Below, piece after piece: positions 16,234-27,521 of a stretch of 64,000 bases of DNA; position 1 is the first letter of the stretch; the number at the start of each line of letters is the position of its first letter. The DNA is from Pararhodobacter sp. CCB-MM2 (lineage in GTDB: Bacteria; Pseudomonadota; Alphaproteobacteria; Rhodobacterales; Rhodobacteraceae): contig NZ_LRRR01000020.1 in the NCBI RefSeq assembly GCF_001691415.1, positions 19,561 to 83,560 on the forward strand, read 5' to 3'. The position numbers were made by a program, and so were the translations under genes. A model generated the notes under the pieces. The model saw only the letters and a program-made list of their open reading frames with translations. It searched no databases and was not told where the DNA came from.

Positions 16234-16467
16234 ATGAGCGACATCGCTGATCGCGTGAAGAAGATTGTGGTCGAGCACCTGGGCGTCGAAGAAGACAAGA
16301 TCACCGAGAACGCTTCGTTCATCGACGATCTGGGCGCCGACTCGCTCGACACCGTTGAGCTGGTCATGGCCTTCGAAGAAGAGTTCGGCATCGAGATCCC
16401 GGACGACGCCGCCGAGAACATCCAGACCTTCGGCGACGCGGTGAAGTTCATCAGCGAAGCGGTCTGA
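16234..16467 (+). CDS. acpP: Acyl carrier protein AcpP
   Basis: 77 residues, strongly acidic. It carries growing acyl chains on a 4'-phosphopantetheine attached to S37 in the invariant GADSLDTVELVM motif. Length and sequence are typical. GAGGA lies a few bases before ATG 16234. It is expressed as a single gene, with a candidate promoter upstream and a strong terminator directly after it. Confidence 0.98.
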   Translation: MSDIADRVKKIVVEHLGVEEDKITENASFIDDLGADSLDTVELVMAFEEEFGIEIPDDAAENIQTFGDAVKFISEAV

Positions 16468-16528
16468 GTGGCCCCGGCCCTGCCCCAGCGTTGACGCGGG
16501 CGGGCCGAGACCCCGACCCAGAGACACG

Positions 16529-16562
16529 CGCGGCCGTTCCTTGCCGGATCGGCCGCGTTTTT
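16529..16562 (+). terminator. Rho-independent terminator after acpP
   Basis: 8-bp stem CGCGGCCG / CGGCCGCG (16529-16536, 16550-16557), 13-nt loop, then five T residues (16558-16562). Confidence 0.85.
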
Positions 16563-16585
16563 CGTTCCCCAATGTCCGGACGCGC

Positions 16586-17491
16586 ATGACGCTCCCTGAC
16601 GATCCGCTCGCCGCACCACAGGATCCCGCACCGCCCCCGCGTGAGAGCGGTCGTGACCGGGCGATCCGCCTCCTTGTCGATGCGCTGATGCTGCTGCCCT
16701 TCCGCCTGCGGACCGCGCTGGCGTATCGGGTCGGTCGCTTCGCTGCCGGACGCAGCCGCTCCAGCCAGCGCGTCAATGACGCCATCCACCATTTCCTGCC
16801 CGATCTGCCGCCGGCCGAGGTCGCCCGTATCGCCACCGAGGCCCAGGGCAATTTCGCCCGCATGATCGTCGAGGTCCTCTCGGCCCGCGACATGGCCGCG
16901 TTGGCGCCGACCCTGCCGATCGAAGGCCCCGGCCTTGCCGCGCTCGATGAGGCGCATGCGCAGGGCCGGCCGGTGATCCTCGTCTCCGCGCATTTCGGCA
17001 ATTACGACGCCTGGCGGCTGGCGCTGATCCGGCGCGGCTTTTCCATCGGCGGCTATTTCAAGGAACTCGGCAACCCGGTGATGAACCAGCGCTATGTCGA
17101 AGCCGTCTCGGCCTCGGGCCAGCCGATGTTCCCCGATACCGGCGAGGGCCTGCGCGCTTTGGTGAAGTTCCTGCGCAAGGGCGGCATGCTGGGCATCCTG
17201 ATGGATCTCGACCGACCGCAGGGCGTGCTGCTCGATTTCCTCGGGCGGCCCACCCGCACCGTGCTGTCGATGGCCGAGATGGCCCTGCGCTACAACGCCC
17301 TGCTGGTGCCCGTCTGGGGCATCCGCACCGAGGGTAAGCCCGGCTTCCGTGTCGTGGTCGAAGCCCCTGTGCCGCCCTCTGACGCCGAGACGATGACGCA
17401 GGCCCTGAACGACGCCTTCGGCGCGCAGGTCCGCGCCCATCCCGGCCAATGGGTCTGGTGGCACAACCGCCGCAAGGGCGATCACCCCTGA
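16586..17491 (+). CDS. LpxL/HtrB-like lysophospholipid/lipid A acyltransferase, first copy
   Basis: 301 residues of the bacterial lipid A biosynthesis acyltransferase family (PF03279). The catalytic HX4D motif is H136-FGNY-D141 in SAHFGNYDAWR, followed by the conserved FLRKGGMLGILMD. Such enzymes move acyl groups from ACP to lipid A precursors or lysophospholipids at the inner membrane; being next to acpP fits. I chose ATG 16586. A TTG-initiated extension would begin inside the acpP terminator. It is a paralogue of the next gene. Confidence 0.88.
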   Translation: MTLPDDPLAAPQDPAPPPRESGRDRAIRLLVDALMLLPFRLRTALAYRVGRFAAGRSRSSQRVNDAIHHFLPDLPPAEVARIATEAQGNFARMIVEVLSARDMAALAPTLPIEGPGLAALDEAHAQGRPVILVSAHFGNYDAWRLALIRRGFSIGGYFKELGNPVMNQRYVEAVSASGQPMFPDTGEGLRALVKFLRKGGMLGILMDLDRPQGVLLDFLGRPTRTVLSMAEMALRYNALLVPVWGIRTEGKPGFRVVVEAPVPPSDAETMTQALNDAFGAQVRAHPGQWVWWHNRRKGDHP

Positions 17492-17587
17492 CGCCCCGCT
17501 GCCACCGCTCTGGCCCCGCATCTCTGACCCGCCGATGTGGCCCGCCCTTGCTGGACAGCCATCTAGGCCGGGACTAGAACCGCAGGC

Positions 17588-18511
17588 ATGAGCCAGACAA
17601 GCGACATCCCTCCGCAACGCCTCTCGGTCCGCCACTGGATCGAGGACCGCGCGGGCGCCTTGGTGATCGGCGCCGCCAAGCAGGTGCCCTATCGCTGGCG
17701 CGTGCCCTTCATGGGCTGGTTCAGCCGCACCGTCCTTGCCCCCTTGGCGATGAACCGCCGGGTCCGTGCGAATCTCGACCATGTCTTGCCGGACATGTCT
17801 GACGCCGATAAGCGCCGCATCTGCCGCGAGATGGCCGACAATTTCGGCCGCTCGCTGATCGAGCTGCATTCGGGCCGGGAATTCGCCGAGCGTGCCGCGC
17901 AGTTCCAGCCCTCGGGCCCCGGCCTCGCCGCGCTGGACGAGGCCCATGCACAGGGCCGTCCGGTGATCCTGATCTCGGCGCATTACGGCAATTACGATGC
18001 CTGGCGCGCCAATCTCTCGGCCCGCGGCTTTGCCGTGGGGGGGCTCTACAAGCCGATGTCGAACCCCGCCACCAACCGCCGCTATGTCGATACGATCGAG
18101 AGCATCGCCAAACCCCTCTTCCCGCGCGGGGCCGAGGGTATGACCGACATGATCCGCTTCCTGCGCAAGGGCGGCATGCTGGGCCTTTTGGGCGATCAGC
18201 ACATGGCCCATGGCGAGCTGGTGGATTTCCTCGGCAAACCCGCGCGCACCGCAACCTCGGCCGCGAAGATGGCGCTGAAGTACAAGGCGCTGCTGGTCCC
18301 GCTCTATGCCACGCGCAATCCGGACGGGCTGACCTTCACCATCACCGTCGAGGAACCGATCCCGCACAGTGACGCCCTGACGATGACCCAGGCGATCAAC
18401 GACAGTGCCTCGGCACAGGTGCTCGCGCATCCCGGCCAGTGGTTCTGGGCACATCGTCGTTGGAAAGGCGCGGCGGATACCGGCGATCTGCCGGACACGC
18501 TGCCAGAGTAA
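17588..18511 (+). CDS. LpxL/HtrB-like lysophospholipid/lipid A acyltransferase, second copy
   Basis: 307 residues, the tandem paralogue of the gene before it. They share GPGLAALDEAHAQGRPVIL and the HX4D motif (H132-YGNY-D137), and both have FLRKGGMLG and HPGQWxWxHxRxKG near the C-terminus. The N-terminal halves differ, which suggests different acceptors or chain lengths; two secondary acyltransferases are usual for hexa-acylated lipid A. It converges on the DUF1223 gene with a 21-nt gap. Confidence 0.88.
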   Translation: MSQTSDIPPQRLSVRHWIEDRAGALVIGAAKQVPYRWRVPFMGWFSRTVLAPLAMNRRVRANLDHVLPDMSDADKRRICREMADNFGRSLIELHSGREFAERAAQFQPSGPGLAALDEAHAQGRPVILISAHYGNYDAWRANLSARGFAVGGLYKPMSNPATNRRYVDTIESIAKPLFPRGAEGMTDMIRFLRKGGMLGLLGDQHMAHGELVDFLGKPARTATSAAKMALKYKALLVPLYATRNPDGLTFTITVEEPIPHSDALTMTQAINDSASAQVLAHPGQWFWAHRRWKGAADTGDLPDTLPE

Positions 18512-18532
18512 ATCAGCGAAAGAAGGAGGGCC

Positions 18533-19615
18533 TTAGCGCAACCGCGCCGAGGCCACGACCTCGCCCTGCCCGGTTTCCTGCACGATGACCACGGCGGGCT
18601 CGTCGCCCTCCAGCGGCACGGTCACTTCCAGCGGAGACATCATGTCCCAGCTGCCCAGGACCTGCCAGCTGGTGACGATATTCGCGTATTGCGAGGTCCG
18701 GCCAGCATTCTCGCCGCCAAGAATATCGACCTCGTCCATCGGGCGATAGCGGACCAGTTGCACGGCATAGGGCCCGCTTCCGGGGCGGCCCAGCGTGTTA
18801 CGCGCGGGCTCGGCCTGCGGAGCGGGAATGGCCAGCCGGGCCTCTGGCGCCGCGGCGATCTGCGGTGCGGCCTCGGCCTCGCCAGCGCCGCCTTCCGCGA
18901 CGGGTGCCTCAGGCTCGGCCGCCGCAACCTCGGGCGCATCGGCGGCTTCGGCCTCGGCGGCCTGCGGGCGGGTCATGGTCAACGTGCCGACAACGGAATT
19001 TGTCCCCATCCCCGCGGTCGCCGACCGGCGCGAGGCCATGGCGATCTGCGGCGCGGCCTCTTCGGTCGGCACGGCGCGGATCGTCAGCCCCTCGGCCGAG
19101 CGCGACAGGCTCAGCGAGACCTCGCCTGCCCGTTCCCGCTGCATGGAGATCGTGTCCATGACCTCCATCACCCGGAAGCCCTCGACAATCTGGGTGCCGT
19201 TGACGATCACCTGCGGCGTATAGATCGTGGAATGACCATACCGGCGCGCGTAACGCTGTTGACGCTCGGTATTGGCGCGGCTGGCGAAGGTGTCGGCCCA
19301 GCCGATGTAATCCCAGTAATCAACATGAAGTGCCAAGGCGATGACATCCTCGCGCGAGGCGAGGTCAATGAGCATGTCATCCGCTGGCGGGCACGAGGCG
19401 CAGCCTTGGGCGGTGTAGAGCTCCAGCAGGACCGGATGATCAACGACACCGCCGGTGTTCTCGCCCTGCGCCTGTCCGGCGACCGGGGCGAAGACCAGAA
19501 CCATGCCCAGACAGGACAGCCGCAACGCCCGCAGGGTTGCCCGTGACATTCCGGCCGCGGGGTCAGTGACCACCCGCGCCAAGATGCCCTTCTGCATCCG
19601 TGCGATCAGCGTCAT
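18533..19615 (-). CDS. DUF1223 exported thioredoxin-fold protein
   Basis: 360 residues. ATG 19615 follows AGGAGA at good spacing. An N-terminal hydrophobic segment ending FAPVAGQAQG (about 33-50) looks like a signal peptide with a long n-region. The DUF1223 core begins VLLELYTAQGCASCPPAD, with a CxxC at C72/C75, followed by VDYWDYIGWADTFAS and TIYTPQVIVNG, as in thioredoxin-like proteins. Residues 216-275 are a low-complexity Ala/Glu/Pro segment that splits the domain. Periplasmic redox function is plausible but unproven. Confidence 0.88.
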   Translation of the reverse strand: MTLIARMQKGILARVVTDPAAGMSRATLRALRLSCLGMVLVFAPVAGQAQGENTGGVVDHPVLLELYTAQGCASCPPADDMLIDLASREDVIALALHVDYWDYIGWADTFASRANTERQQRYARRYGHSTIYTPQVIVNGTQIVEGFRVMEVMDTISMQRERAGEVSLSLSRSAEGLTIRAVPTEEAAPQIAMASRRSATAGMGTNSVVGTLTMTRPQAAEAEAADAPEVAAAEPEAPVAEGGAGEAEAAPQIAAAPEARLAIPAPQAEPARNTLGRPGSGPYAVQLVRYRPMDEVDILGGENAGRTSQYANIVTSWQVLGSWDMMSPLEVTVPLEGDEPAVVIVQETGQGEVVASARLR

Positions 19616-20002
19616 GCGCTCTCTCCTGAAACCTTGCGCTACCAAACCGGCAAATGGACTGCCACGCAAGCCGGGGCAACCCGCCCGGGGGCCGGTTACA
19701 CCAGCTTGTGACACCCCGGCAACGCCGCGTGAGCCTGACCGCCACACCCTGCCCTGCCAAGGTTGCGAGCGTCGAAAATTGGCCACTGGGCCGGGAGACC
19801 CAATGCCACAAGGCTCCCCCTTCTCCCCGGAGCGCAGGACCGCTTGGCAGCCCCGTGGCAAGGCGCCGCCGGATCGGGCGCTAACACCGATTTTCTGTGC
19901 ACAATGGTATACAAAATGCCGTCGCCCCCCTTGATCGGTGGGGCCAGATGAGGCATGTGCAGGACAGCCAAACCCCTCTTGACCCGAAGGGAGCCTCCCC
20001 CA
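19616..20002. other. 387-bp intergenic region upstream of aconitase
   Basis: No gene seen. Near its right end an A/T-rich stretch holds the palindrome TGTGCACA (19896-19903) and, 4 nt later, GTATAC with a possible -10 TATACA (19908-19913). Together these look like a regulated acnA promoter. No convincing -35 is present. Confidence 0.4.
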
Positions 20003-22753
<2,751 letters not shown>

Positions 22754-22773
22754 TCGGTCCCGATCCGAGATTG

Positions 22774-22801
22774 AAAGGCCCCGCCCCGTGCGGGGCCTTT
22801 T
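22774..22801 (+). terminator. Rho-independent terminator after acnA
   Basis: 10-bp perfect stem AAAGGCCCCG / CGGGGCCTTT (22774-22783, 22791-22800), 7-nt loop, ending in four T residues. Confidence 0.85.
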
Positions 22802-22908
22802 GCTGTTGTGGCTGCCGGAGAGGGGTTTCGCCCTTGTCCCCCGCCCCTTCGGGACGGGCTCCGCGGGCGACCGGGGGCCTCGCTACGCTCGGCCGCCTGA
22901 AGGAAGGA

Positions 22909-22970
22909 AGGGGGCGCTGCCCCCTCGCCCTGCGGGCTCACCCCCGGGATATTTTAGGAACGAAGATGAC
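22909..22970 (+). repeat. Structured intergenic element, copy 1
   Basis: In the 334-bp gap between the acnA terminator and yajC. Order: hairpin 1, AGGGGGC-GCT-GCCCCCT (22909-22925); hairpin 2, GCCC-TGC-GGGC (22927-22937); then TCACCCCC, then GGATATTT..GGA..AAGATGA to 22970. A second copy with the same order but different stem bases is at 55743-55810 on the minus strand. The rest of the gap is GC-rich with further small hairpins and no gene. Confidence 0.6.
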
Positions 22971-23135
22971 AAGGGGCGCGACGCAGGGAGCTTCGAGCCT
23001 GAACACGGGGGTGTTATCGCTCGCGGCTGCGGCGTTTTCCCCTCCCCCCCTCGCTTGAACTCGTATCAGCCCCCATATAGGGTGCGCGCCAATTCTGCCG
23101 GGCTTTCCCGGCCCGATGATCAACCGAGGAGCCCC

Positions 23136-23468
23136 ATGTTCATCACCCCCGCCTTTGCCCAGACCGCCGGTGCCGCCGGTGCGGGCAGCCTCGTCTCGTC
23201 GCTCGTCCCCTTCGTCCTGATCTTCGGGATCATGTGGCTGCTGCTGATCCGTCCGCAGCAGAAGAAGGCCAAAGAGCACCGCAGCATGATCGAGGCCCTG
23301 CGCCGGGGCGACCAGGTCGTCACCGCGGGCGGCCTGATCGGCAAGGTGTCGAAGGTCAAGGAAGACGGCGAGGTCGAGATCGAAATCGCCGAGGGGGTCA
23401 AGGTCCGGGTGGTCCGTTCGACGATCACCGGCGTGCTCTCCAAGACCGAGCCCGCGGTCAGCGAATAA
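23136..23468 (+). CDS. yajC: Preprotein translocase accessory subunit YajC
   Basis: 110 residues. Short periplasmic N-terminus (MFITPAFAQTAG), one membrane helix (about 20-37, LVSSLVPFVLIFGIMWLLLI), then the cytoplasmic domain with RPQQKKAKEH and GDQVVTAGGLIGKVSKV. YajC joins SecDF and YidC around SecYEG. ATG 23136 follows GAGGAG. First gene of the yajC-secD-secF operon. Confidence 0.97.
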   Translation: MFITPAFAQTAGAAGAGSLVSSLVPFVLIFGIMWLLLIRPQQKKAKEHRSMIEALRRGDQVVTAGGLIGKVSKVKEDGEVEIEIAEGVKVRVVRSTITGVLSKTEPAVSE

Positions 23469-23570
23469 GCCGCTCTCTCCCGGCCGCCGCGCTCCTGCGC
23501 TGCGGCCTTTCGCGTTTCCGGGCCCCGGCGTTCCCGCCTCACGGGCCCGTTCGCATCGCAAGGTATCCCC

Positions 23571-25235
23571 ATGCTGCAACTGTCCCTGTGGAAGCGCGCG
23601 CTGATCTTGCTGATCTGCCTCGGTGCCGTCGCTTTCTCTGCCCCCAACCTGTTCTACGACCGGGTCGAGCGTCACAATGACGCCGTCACCGCCATCGAGG
23701 CCGGCACCGACACCGCCGAGACCCAGGCCGCCCGCGCGCTCTGGCCCGACTGGCTGCCCACCGACCTCGTGAACCTCGGCCTCGACCTGCGCGGTGGCGC
23801 GCATCTTCTGGCCGAAGTCCATGTCTCCGACGTCTATGCCGACCGCATCGACGCCCTCTGGCCCGAGGTCCGCGACCTGCTGCGCGGCGAGCGTGCGACC
23901 TTCGGTGGCGTGCGCCGCATGCCGTCCGATGATGCGGGCACCCTGCGTGTCGCCATCGCCAATGCCGAGCATCTGCAACAGGCGCTGACCATGGTTCAGA
24001 CGCTGTCGCAGCCGATGCAGACCCTGACCGGCATCGGCCAGCAAGACCTCGACATCCATATCGAGGGCGAGCAGATCGTCGTCACCCTGTCCGAGGCCGA
24101 GCGTCTGGCCACCGATGATCGCACCATGCGCCAGTCGCTGGAGATCATCCGCCGCCGCGTCGACGAAGTCGGCACGCGCGAGCCGACGATCCTGCGTCAG
24201 GGCGCGGACCGCATCTTGATCCAGGTGCCCGGCATCGGCTCCGCCGAGGAGCTGAAGGACCTGATCGGCACCACGGCCCGCCTGACCTTCCACCCAGTGG
24301 TCCGCGTGACCTCGGATGCCGAGGCCTCGCTGGAAGCCCGCCAGATGATCGCACCGTCGATGAACGATGAGGGCCTCTACTACATCCTCGAATCGACGGC
24401 CGTCGTCAGCGGCGAGCAGCTGACCGACGCCCAGCCGACCTTCGACCAGAACAACCGCCCCGCCGTGAGCTTCCGCTTCAACCCGGCCGGTGCGCGGGCC
24501 TTCGGCGTCTACACCGCCGAGAACATCGGCAGCCCCTTCGCCATCGTGCTGGACAACGAGGTCGTCTCGGCCCCGACCATCCAGTCGGCCATCCCCGGCG
24601 GCTCGGGTATCATCACCGGCCGCTTCACGGTTGAGGAATCGACCCAGCTGGCCGTGCTGCTGCGTGCCGGCGCCCTGCCCGCCCAGATGACCTTCCTCGA
24701 AGAGCGCACCATCGGCCCGGAACTGGGTCAGGACAGCATCGACTCGGGCAAGATCGCCGCCGTGGTCGCCATGGTGGCCGTGCTGCTGTACATGGGCCTC
24801 AGCTATGGTCTGTTCGGCTGGATCGCGAACCTGGCGCTGGCGTTCAACATCGCCATGATCTTCGCCATCCTCTCGCTCATCGGCGGCACCCTGACACTGC
24901 CGGGCATCGCCGGGATCGTGCTGACGATCGGTATGGCCGTCGACGCGAACGTGCTGATCTTCGAGCGTATCCGCGAGGAACTGCGCACGACCCGTGGCCC
25001 TGCCCGCGCCATCGAGCTGGGTTACGAGCGGGCGATGTCGGCCATCCTTGACGCCAACATCACCACCTTCATCACCGCCGCCATCCTGTTCGCCCTCGGC
25101 TCGGGCCCGGTGCGCGGCTTTGCCATCACGCTGGGACTGGGGATCATCACCTCGGTCTTCTCGGCGATCTTCGTCACGCGGCTGATCATCGTCTGGTGGT
25201 TCGAACGCCGCCGTCCCAAGACGCTGAACCTCTGA
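23571..25235 (+). CDS. secD: Protein translocase subunit SecD
   Basis: 554 residues with one N-terminal helix (about 8-26), a large periplasmic P1 domain (LDLRGGAHLLAEV; RRRVDEVGTREPTILRQG) and five C-terminal helices. The conserved GMAVDANVLIFERIREE (from residue 454) is the proton-relay helix region. With SecF it uses the proton gradient to pull exported proteins out of SecYEG. 102 nt after yajC and 13 nt before secF. Confidence 0.97.
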   Translation: MLQLSLWKRALILLICLGAVAFSAPNLFYDRVERHNDAVTAIEAGTDTAETQAARALWPDWLPTDLVNLGLDLRGGAHLLAEVHVSDVYADRIDALWPEVRDLLRGERATFGGVRRMPSDDAGTLRVAIANAEHLQQALTMVQTLSQPMQTLTGIGQQDLDIHIEGEQIVVTLSEAERLATDDRTMRQSLEIIRRRVDEVGTREPTILRQGADRILIQVPGIGSAEELKDLIGTTARLTFHPVVRVTSDAEASLEARQMIAPSMNDEGLYYILESTAVVSGEQLTDAQPTFDQNNRPAVSFRFNPAGARAFGVYTAENIGSPFAIVLDNEVVSAPTIQSAIPGGSGIITGRFTVEESTQLAVLLRAGALPAQMTFLEERTIGPELGQDSIDSGKIAAVVAMVAVLLYMGLSYGLFGWIANLALAFNIAMIFAILSLIGGTLTLPGIAGIVLTIGMAVDANVLIFERIREELRTTRGPARAIELGYERAMSAILDANITTFITAAILFALGSGPVRGFAITLGLGIITSVFSAIFVTRLIIVWWFERRRPKTLNL

Positions 25236-25248
25236 GGAGCCTGCCATC

Positions 25249-26223
25249 ATGTTCCGTCTGAAAATCGTCCCTGACGACACCAACTTCAACTTCATGGCGC
25301 CGTGGAAATACACCTTCGGCCTGTCCATGATCCTTGTGGTCGCCTCGATCGTCGCCTTCTTCTCGATCGGGCTCAACTTCGGCATCGACTTCCGGGGCGG
25401 CACCTCAATCCGGACCGAGGCCACCCAGCCGATCGACATCGGCGCCTACCGCGACGCCATTGCGCCGCTGGAGCTGGGCGACGTGGCCATTACCGAGGTC
25501 TTCGACCCGACCTATGGCCCCGAGCAGAACGTCGCCATGATCCGCATCCAGGCGCAGGGCGAGGCCGAATCCGTCACGCCCGCGACCCTGTCGCAGGTCG
25601 AGGCCGCGCTGCAGGGCTATGACGACACGCTGCAGTTCACCTCGGTGGAATCGGTGGGTCCGAAAGTCTCGGGCGAGCTGGTGCAGGAAGCGATCCTCGC
25701 CGTCATCGCCGCCCTCGGCGCGGTGCTGGTCTACATCTGGCTGCGGTTCGAGTGGCAATTCGCCCTCGGGGCCGTCGCCGCGCTGGTGCACGACATCATC
25801 CTGACCATCGGTGTCTTCGTCGTGCTGCAGATGCGCTTCGATCTGACCACCATTGCGGCCCTGCTGACCATCGTCGGCTATTCGCTGAACGACACCGTGG
25901 TGGTCTTCGACCGCGTCCGCGAGAACCTCATCAAGTTCAAGCAGCGCCCGGTCGAGGAGATCATCAACCTCTCGCTCAACGAGACGCTGACCCGCACCTT
26001 GATGACCTCGTTCACCACCCTGATCGCACTGATCTCGCTGTTCGTGCTGGGTGGCGACGTGATCCGCGGCTTCGTCTTCGCGATGATCTGGGGCGTCTTC
26101 GTCGGTACCTGGTCGTCGGTCTATGTGGCTGCGGTCGTCGTGAAGCGCCTCGGCGTGAAGCGTGATTGGGGCAAGGGCGCCGACAAGGCCGGAACCCAGT
26201 TCAAGACCTCGGACGCGAAATGA
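25249..26223 (+). CDS. secF: Protein translocase subunit SecF
   Basis: 324 residues. N-terminal helix (about 25-45) followed by GLNFGIDFRGGTSI, a small periplasmic domain, then five helices. The conserved GYSLNDTVVVFDRVREN (210-226, D215) and NETLTRTLMTSFTT are both present. Partner of SecD. Its stop overlaps the next gene as ATGA. Confidence 0.97.
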   Translation: MFRLKIVPDDTNFNFMAPWKYTFGLSMILVVASIVAFFSIGLNFGIDFRGGTSIRTEATQPIDIGAYRDAIAPLELGDVAITEVFDPTYGPEQNVAMIRIQAQGEAESVTPATLSQVEAALQGYDDTLQFTSVESVGPKVSGELVQEAILAVIAALGAVLVYIWLRFEWQFALGAVAALVHDIILTIGVFVVLQMRFDLTTIAALLTIVGYSLNDTVVVFDRVRENLIKFKQRPVEEIINLSLNETLTRTLMTSFTTLIALISLFVLGGDVIRGFVFAMIWGVFVGTWSSVYVAAVVVKRLGVKRDWGKGADKAGTQFKTSDAK

Positions 26224-26588
26224 AACTGACCGAGATCGACTTCGGTGAAGCGAAGCCCATCGAGGGCTATGGCGCGGATTACTTCCGGCTGGATGGCACC
26301 GCCCATCCTGCGCCGGTGGTGATCGCGCCGGGTCAGGTTGTGGCCTGGGGCGGGATTGGCGACCTCGAGACGCTGAAGCCGCTCGCCGGTCAGGTGGACG
26401 TGCTGTTCATCGGCATGGGCCCGGACGTGGCCCATCTGCCGCCTGAGTTCCGCAAGGCGCTGGACGAGGCCGGTGTCCCGGCCGAGGTCATGGCCTCACC
26501 CGCCGCCTGCCGGACCTACAACGTTCTTCTGTCCGAAGGCCGCCGCGTCGCCGTGGCGCTGTTGCCGGTGGGCGAGACAAAGGCCTGA
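26220..26588 (+). CDS. Mth938-like domain protein (DUF498)
   Basis: 122 residues of the Mth938/NDUFAF3-like family: DYFRLDGTAHPAPVVIAPGQVVAWG, VDVLFIGMG, and the MASPAACRTYNVLLSEGRRVAVALLP C-terminus. Mitochondrial relatives assist complex I assembly; the bacterial role is unknown. It is translationally coupled to secF (4-nt overlap), a linkage often seen in alphaproteobacteria, and closed by a strong terminator. Confidence 0.88.
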   Translation: MKLTEIDFGEAKPIEGYGADYFRLDGTAHPAPVVIAPGQVVAWGGIGDLETLKPLAGQVDVLFIGMGPDVAHLPPEFRKALDEAGVPAEVMASPAACRTYNVLLSEGRRVAVALLPVGETKA

Positions 26589-26607
26589 ACGGGCCTGCAG
26601 CAAAACG

Positions 26608-26641
26608 AAAACGGGCGCGCCCTCACGGCGCGCCCGTTTTT
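26608..26641. terminator. Bidirectional terminator
   Basis: 14-bp stem, AAAACGGGCGCGCC / GGCGCGCCCGTTTT, loop CTCAC (26622-26626), with a T run on both strands. It serves the secDF operon (plus) and ygfZ (minus), which converge here. Confidence 0.9.
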
Positions 26642-26661
26642 CATCGCCGGGTTCAGGCTGC

Positions 26662-27471
26662 TCAGACCCGCTCGGCCTCGGGGACGCTCACCGCGACGCC
26701 GTCGGCAGTCAGGGGTCCTTCGGCCCGGTCCAGCCGCATCAGCGCCAGCCCCTTGCCGCCCGATTGGGTGTACAGCACCCCGGCCTCGCGCCCGTCGGCC
26801 ATCAACACCGGCGTACCGACCGGCACCGACGCCGCCACCTCCACCCGCACCAGACGTTTGCGCAGGGTGGTCTTGTGGTGCATGCGGGCGGTGACCTCCT
26901 GTCCCACATAGCAGCCCTTGCGGAAATCGACGCCGCGCAGACGCTCGAACTCCAGTTCGAGGATGAAACTGTCGCCCGACACCAGCTCGGCCCCCGTCTC
27001 GGGCACGCGGGCGGCGATGCGGAGCGCATCCCAATCGACCGCCTCGCCCTGCTCCAGCGCCGCGCCATACAGCCGCCAACCCATCCCCTCGGCCCGCGGA
27101 TCCGCCAGCGCGCCCTCGGGCGCCGGGCCCACGCCAAGCGTCACCGGCATCGCCACCGGCTCCAGCGCGACTTGGCTGCGCAGCTTGAACATCGACAGAC
27201 GCCGTGCCAGATCCTCGACCAGATCCTCGGCCACATCGACAAGGATCGCCTCGCCCTGCACCACGAGGAAGAAATCCGCGATCAGCTTGCCCTGAGGCGT
27301 CAGCAGCGCGGCATAGCCGATCCCCTCGCGCATCACGCGGCCCATGTCCTGCGTCACGAGGCCCTGCAGGTACTTCTCACGGTCCGGCCCCGTCACCCGC
27401 AACAAGGCACGGCCCGAAACGGGAGCGCAACGGGTGTCAGGCGAAAGCGGGGGCGTCTGGGTCTGGGTCAT
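26662..27471 (-). CDS. ygfZ: Folate-binding Fe-S assembly protein YgfZ
   Basis: 269 residues of the aminomethyltransferase (GcvT)-like fold. The YgfZ signature KGCYVGQEVTARMHHK is present with its conserved Cys. YgfZ/IBA57 uses tetrahydrofolate to support maturation of certain [4Fe-4S] enzymes. I chose ATG 27471. A TTG-initiated form 10 residues longer exists but is less likely. It converges on the Mth938-like gene. Confidence 0.94.
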   Translation of the reverse strand: MTQTQTPPLSPDTRCAPVSGRALLRVTGPDREKYLQGLVTQDMGRVMREGIGYAALLTPQGKLIADFFLVVQGEAILVDVAEDLVEDLARRLSMFKLRSQVALEPVAMPVTLGVGPAPEGALADPRAEGMGWRLYGAALEQGEAVDWDALRIAARVPETGAELVSGDSFILELEFERLRGVDFRKGCYVGQEVTARMHHKTTLRKRLVRVEVAASVPVGTPVLMADGREAGVLYTQSGGKGLALMRLDRAEGPLTADGVAVSVPEAERV

Positions 27472-27521
27472 GCCCCCGATATAGGCGCGCGATCCGGTCA
27501 AGGACAGCCCCGCGGCCGTGG

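Noticed and set aside
16541..16585. TTG-initiated extension of the first acyltransferase.
   Set aside because: It starts inside the acpP terminator hairpin and has no ribosome site.
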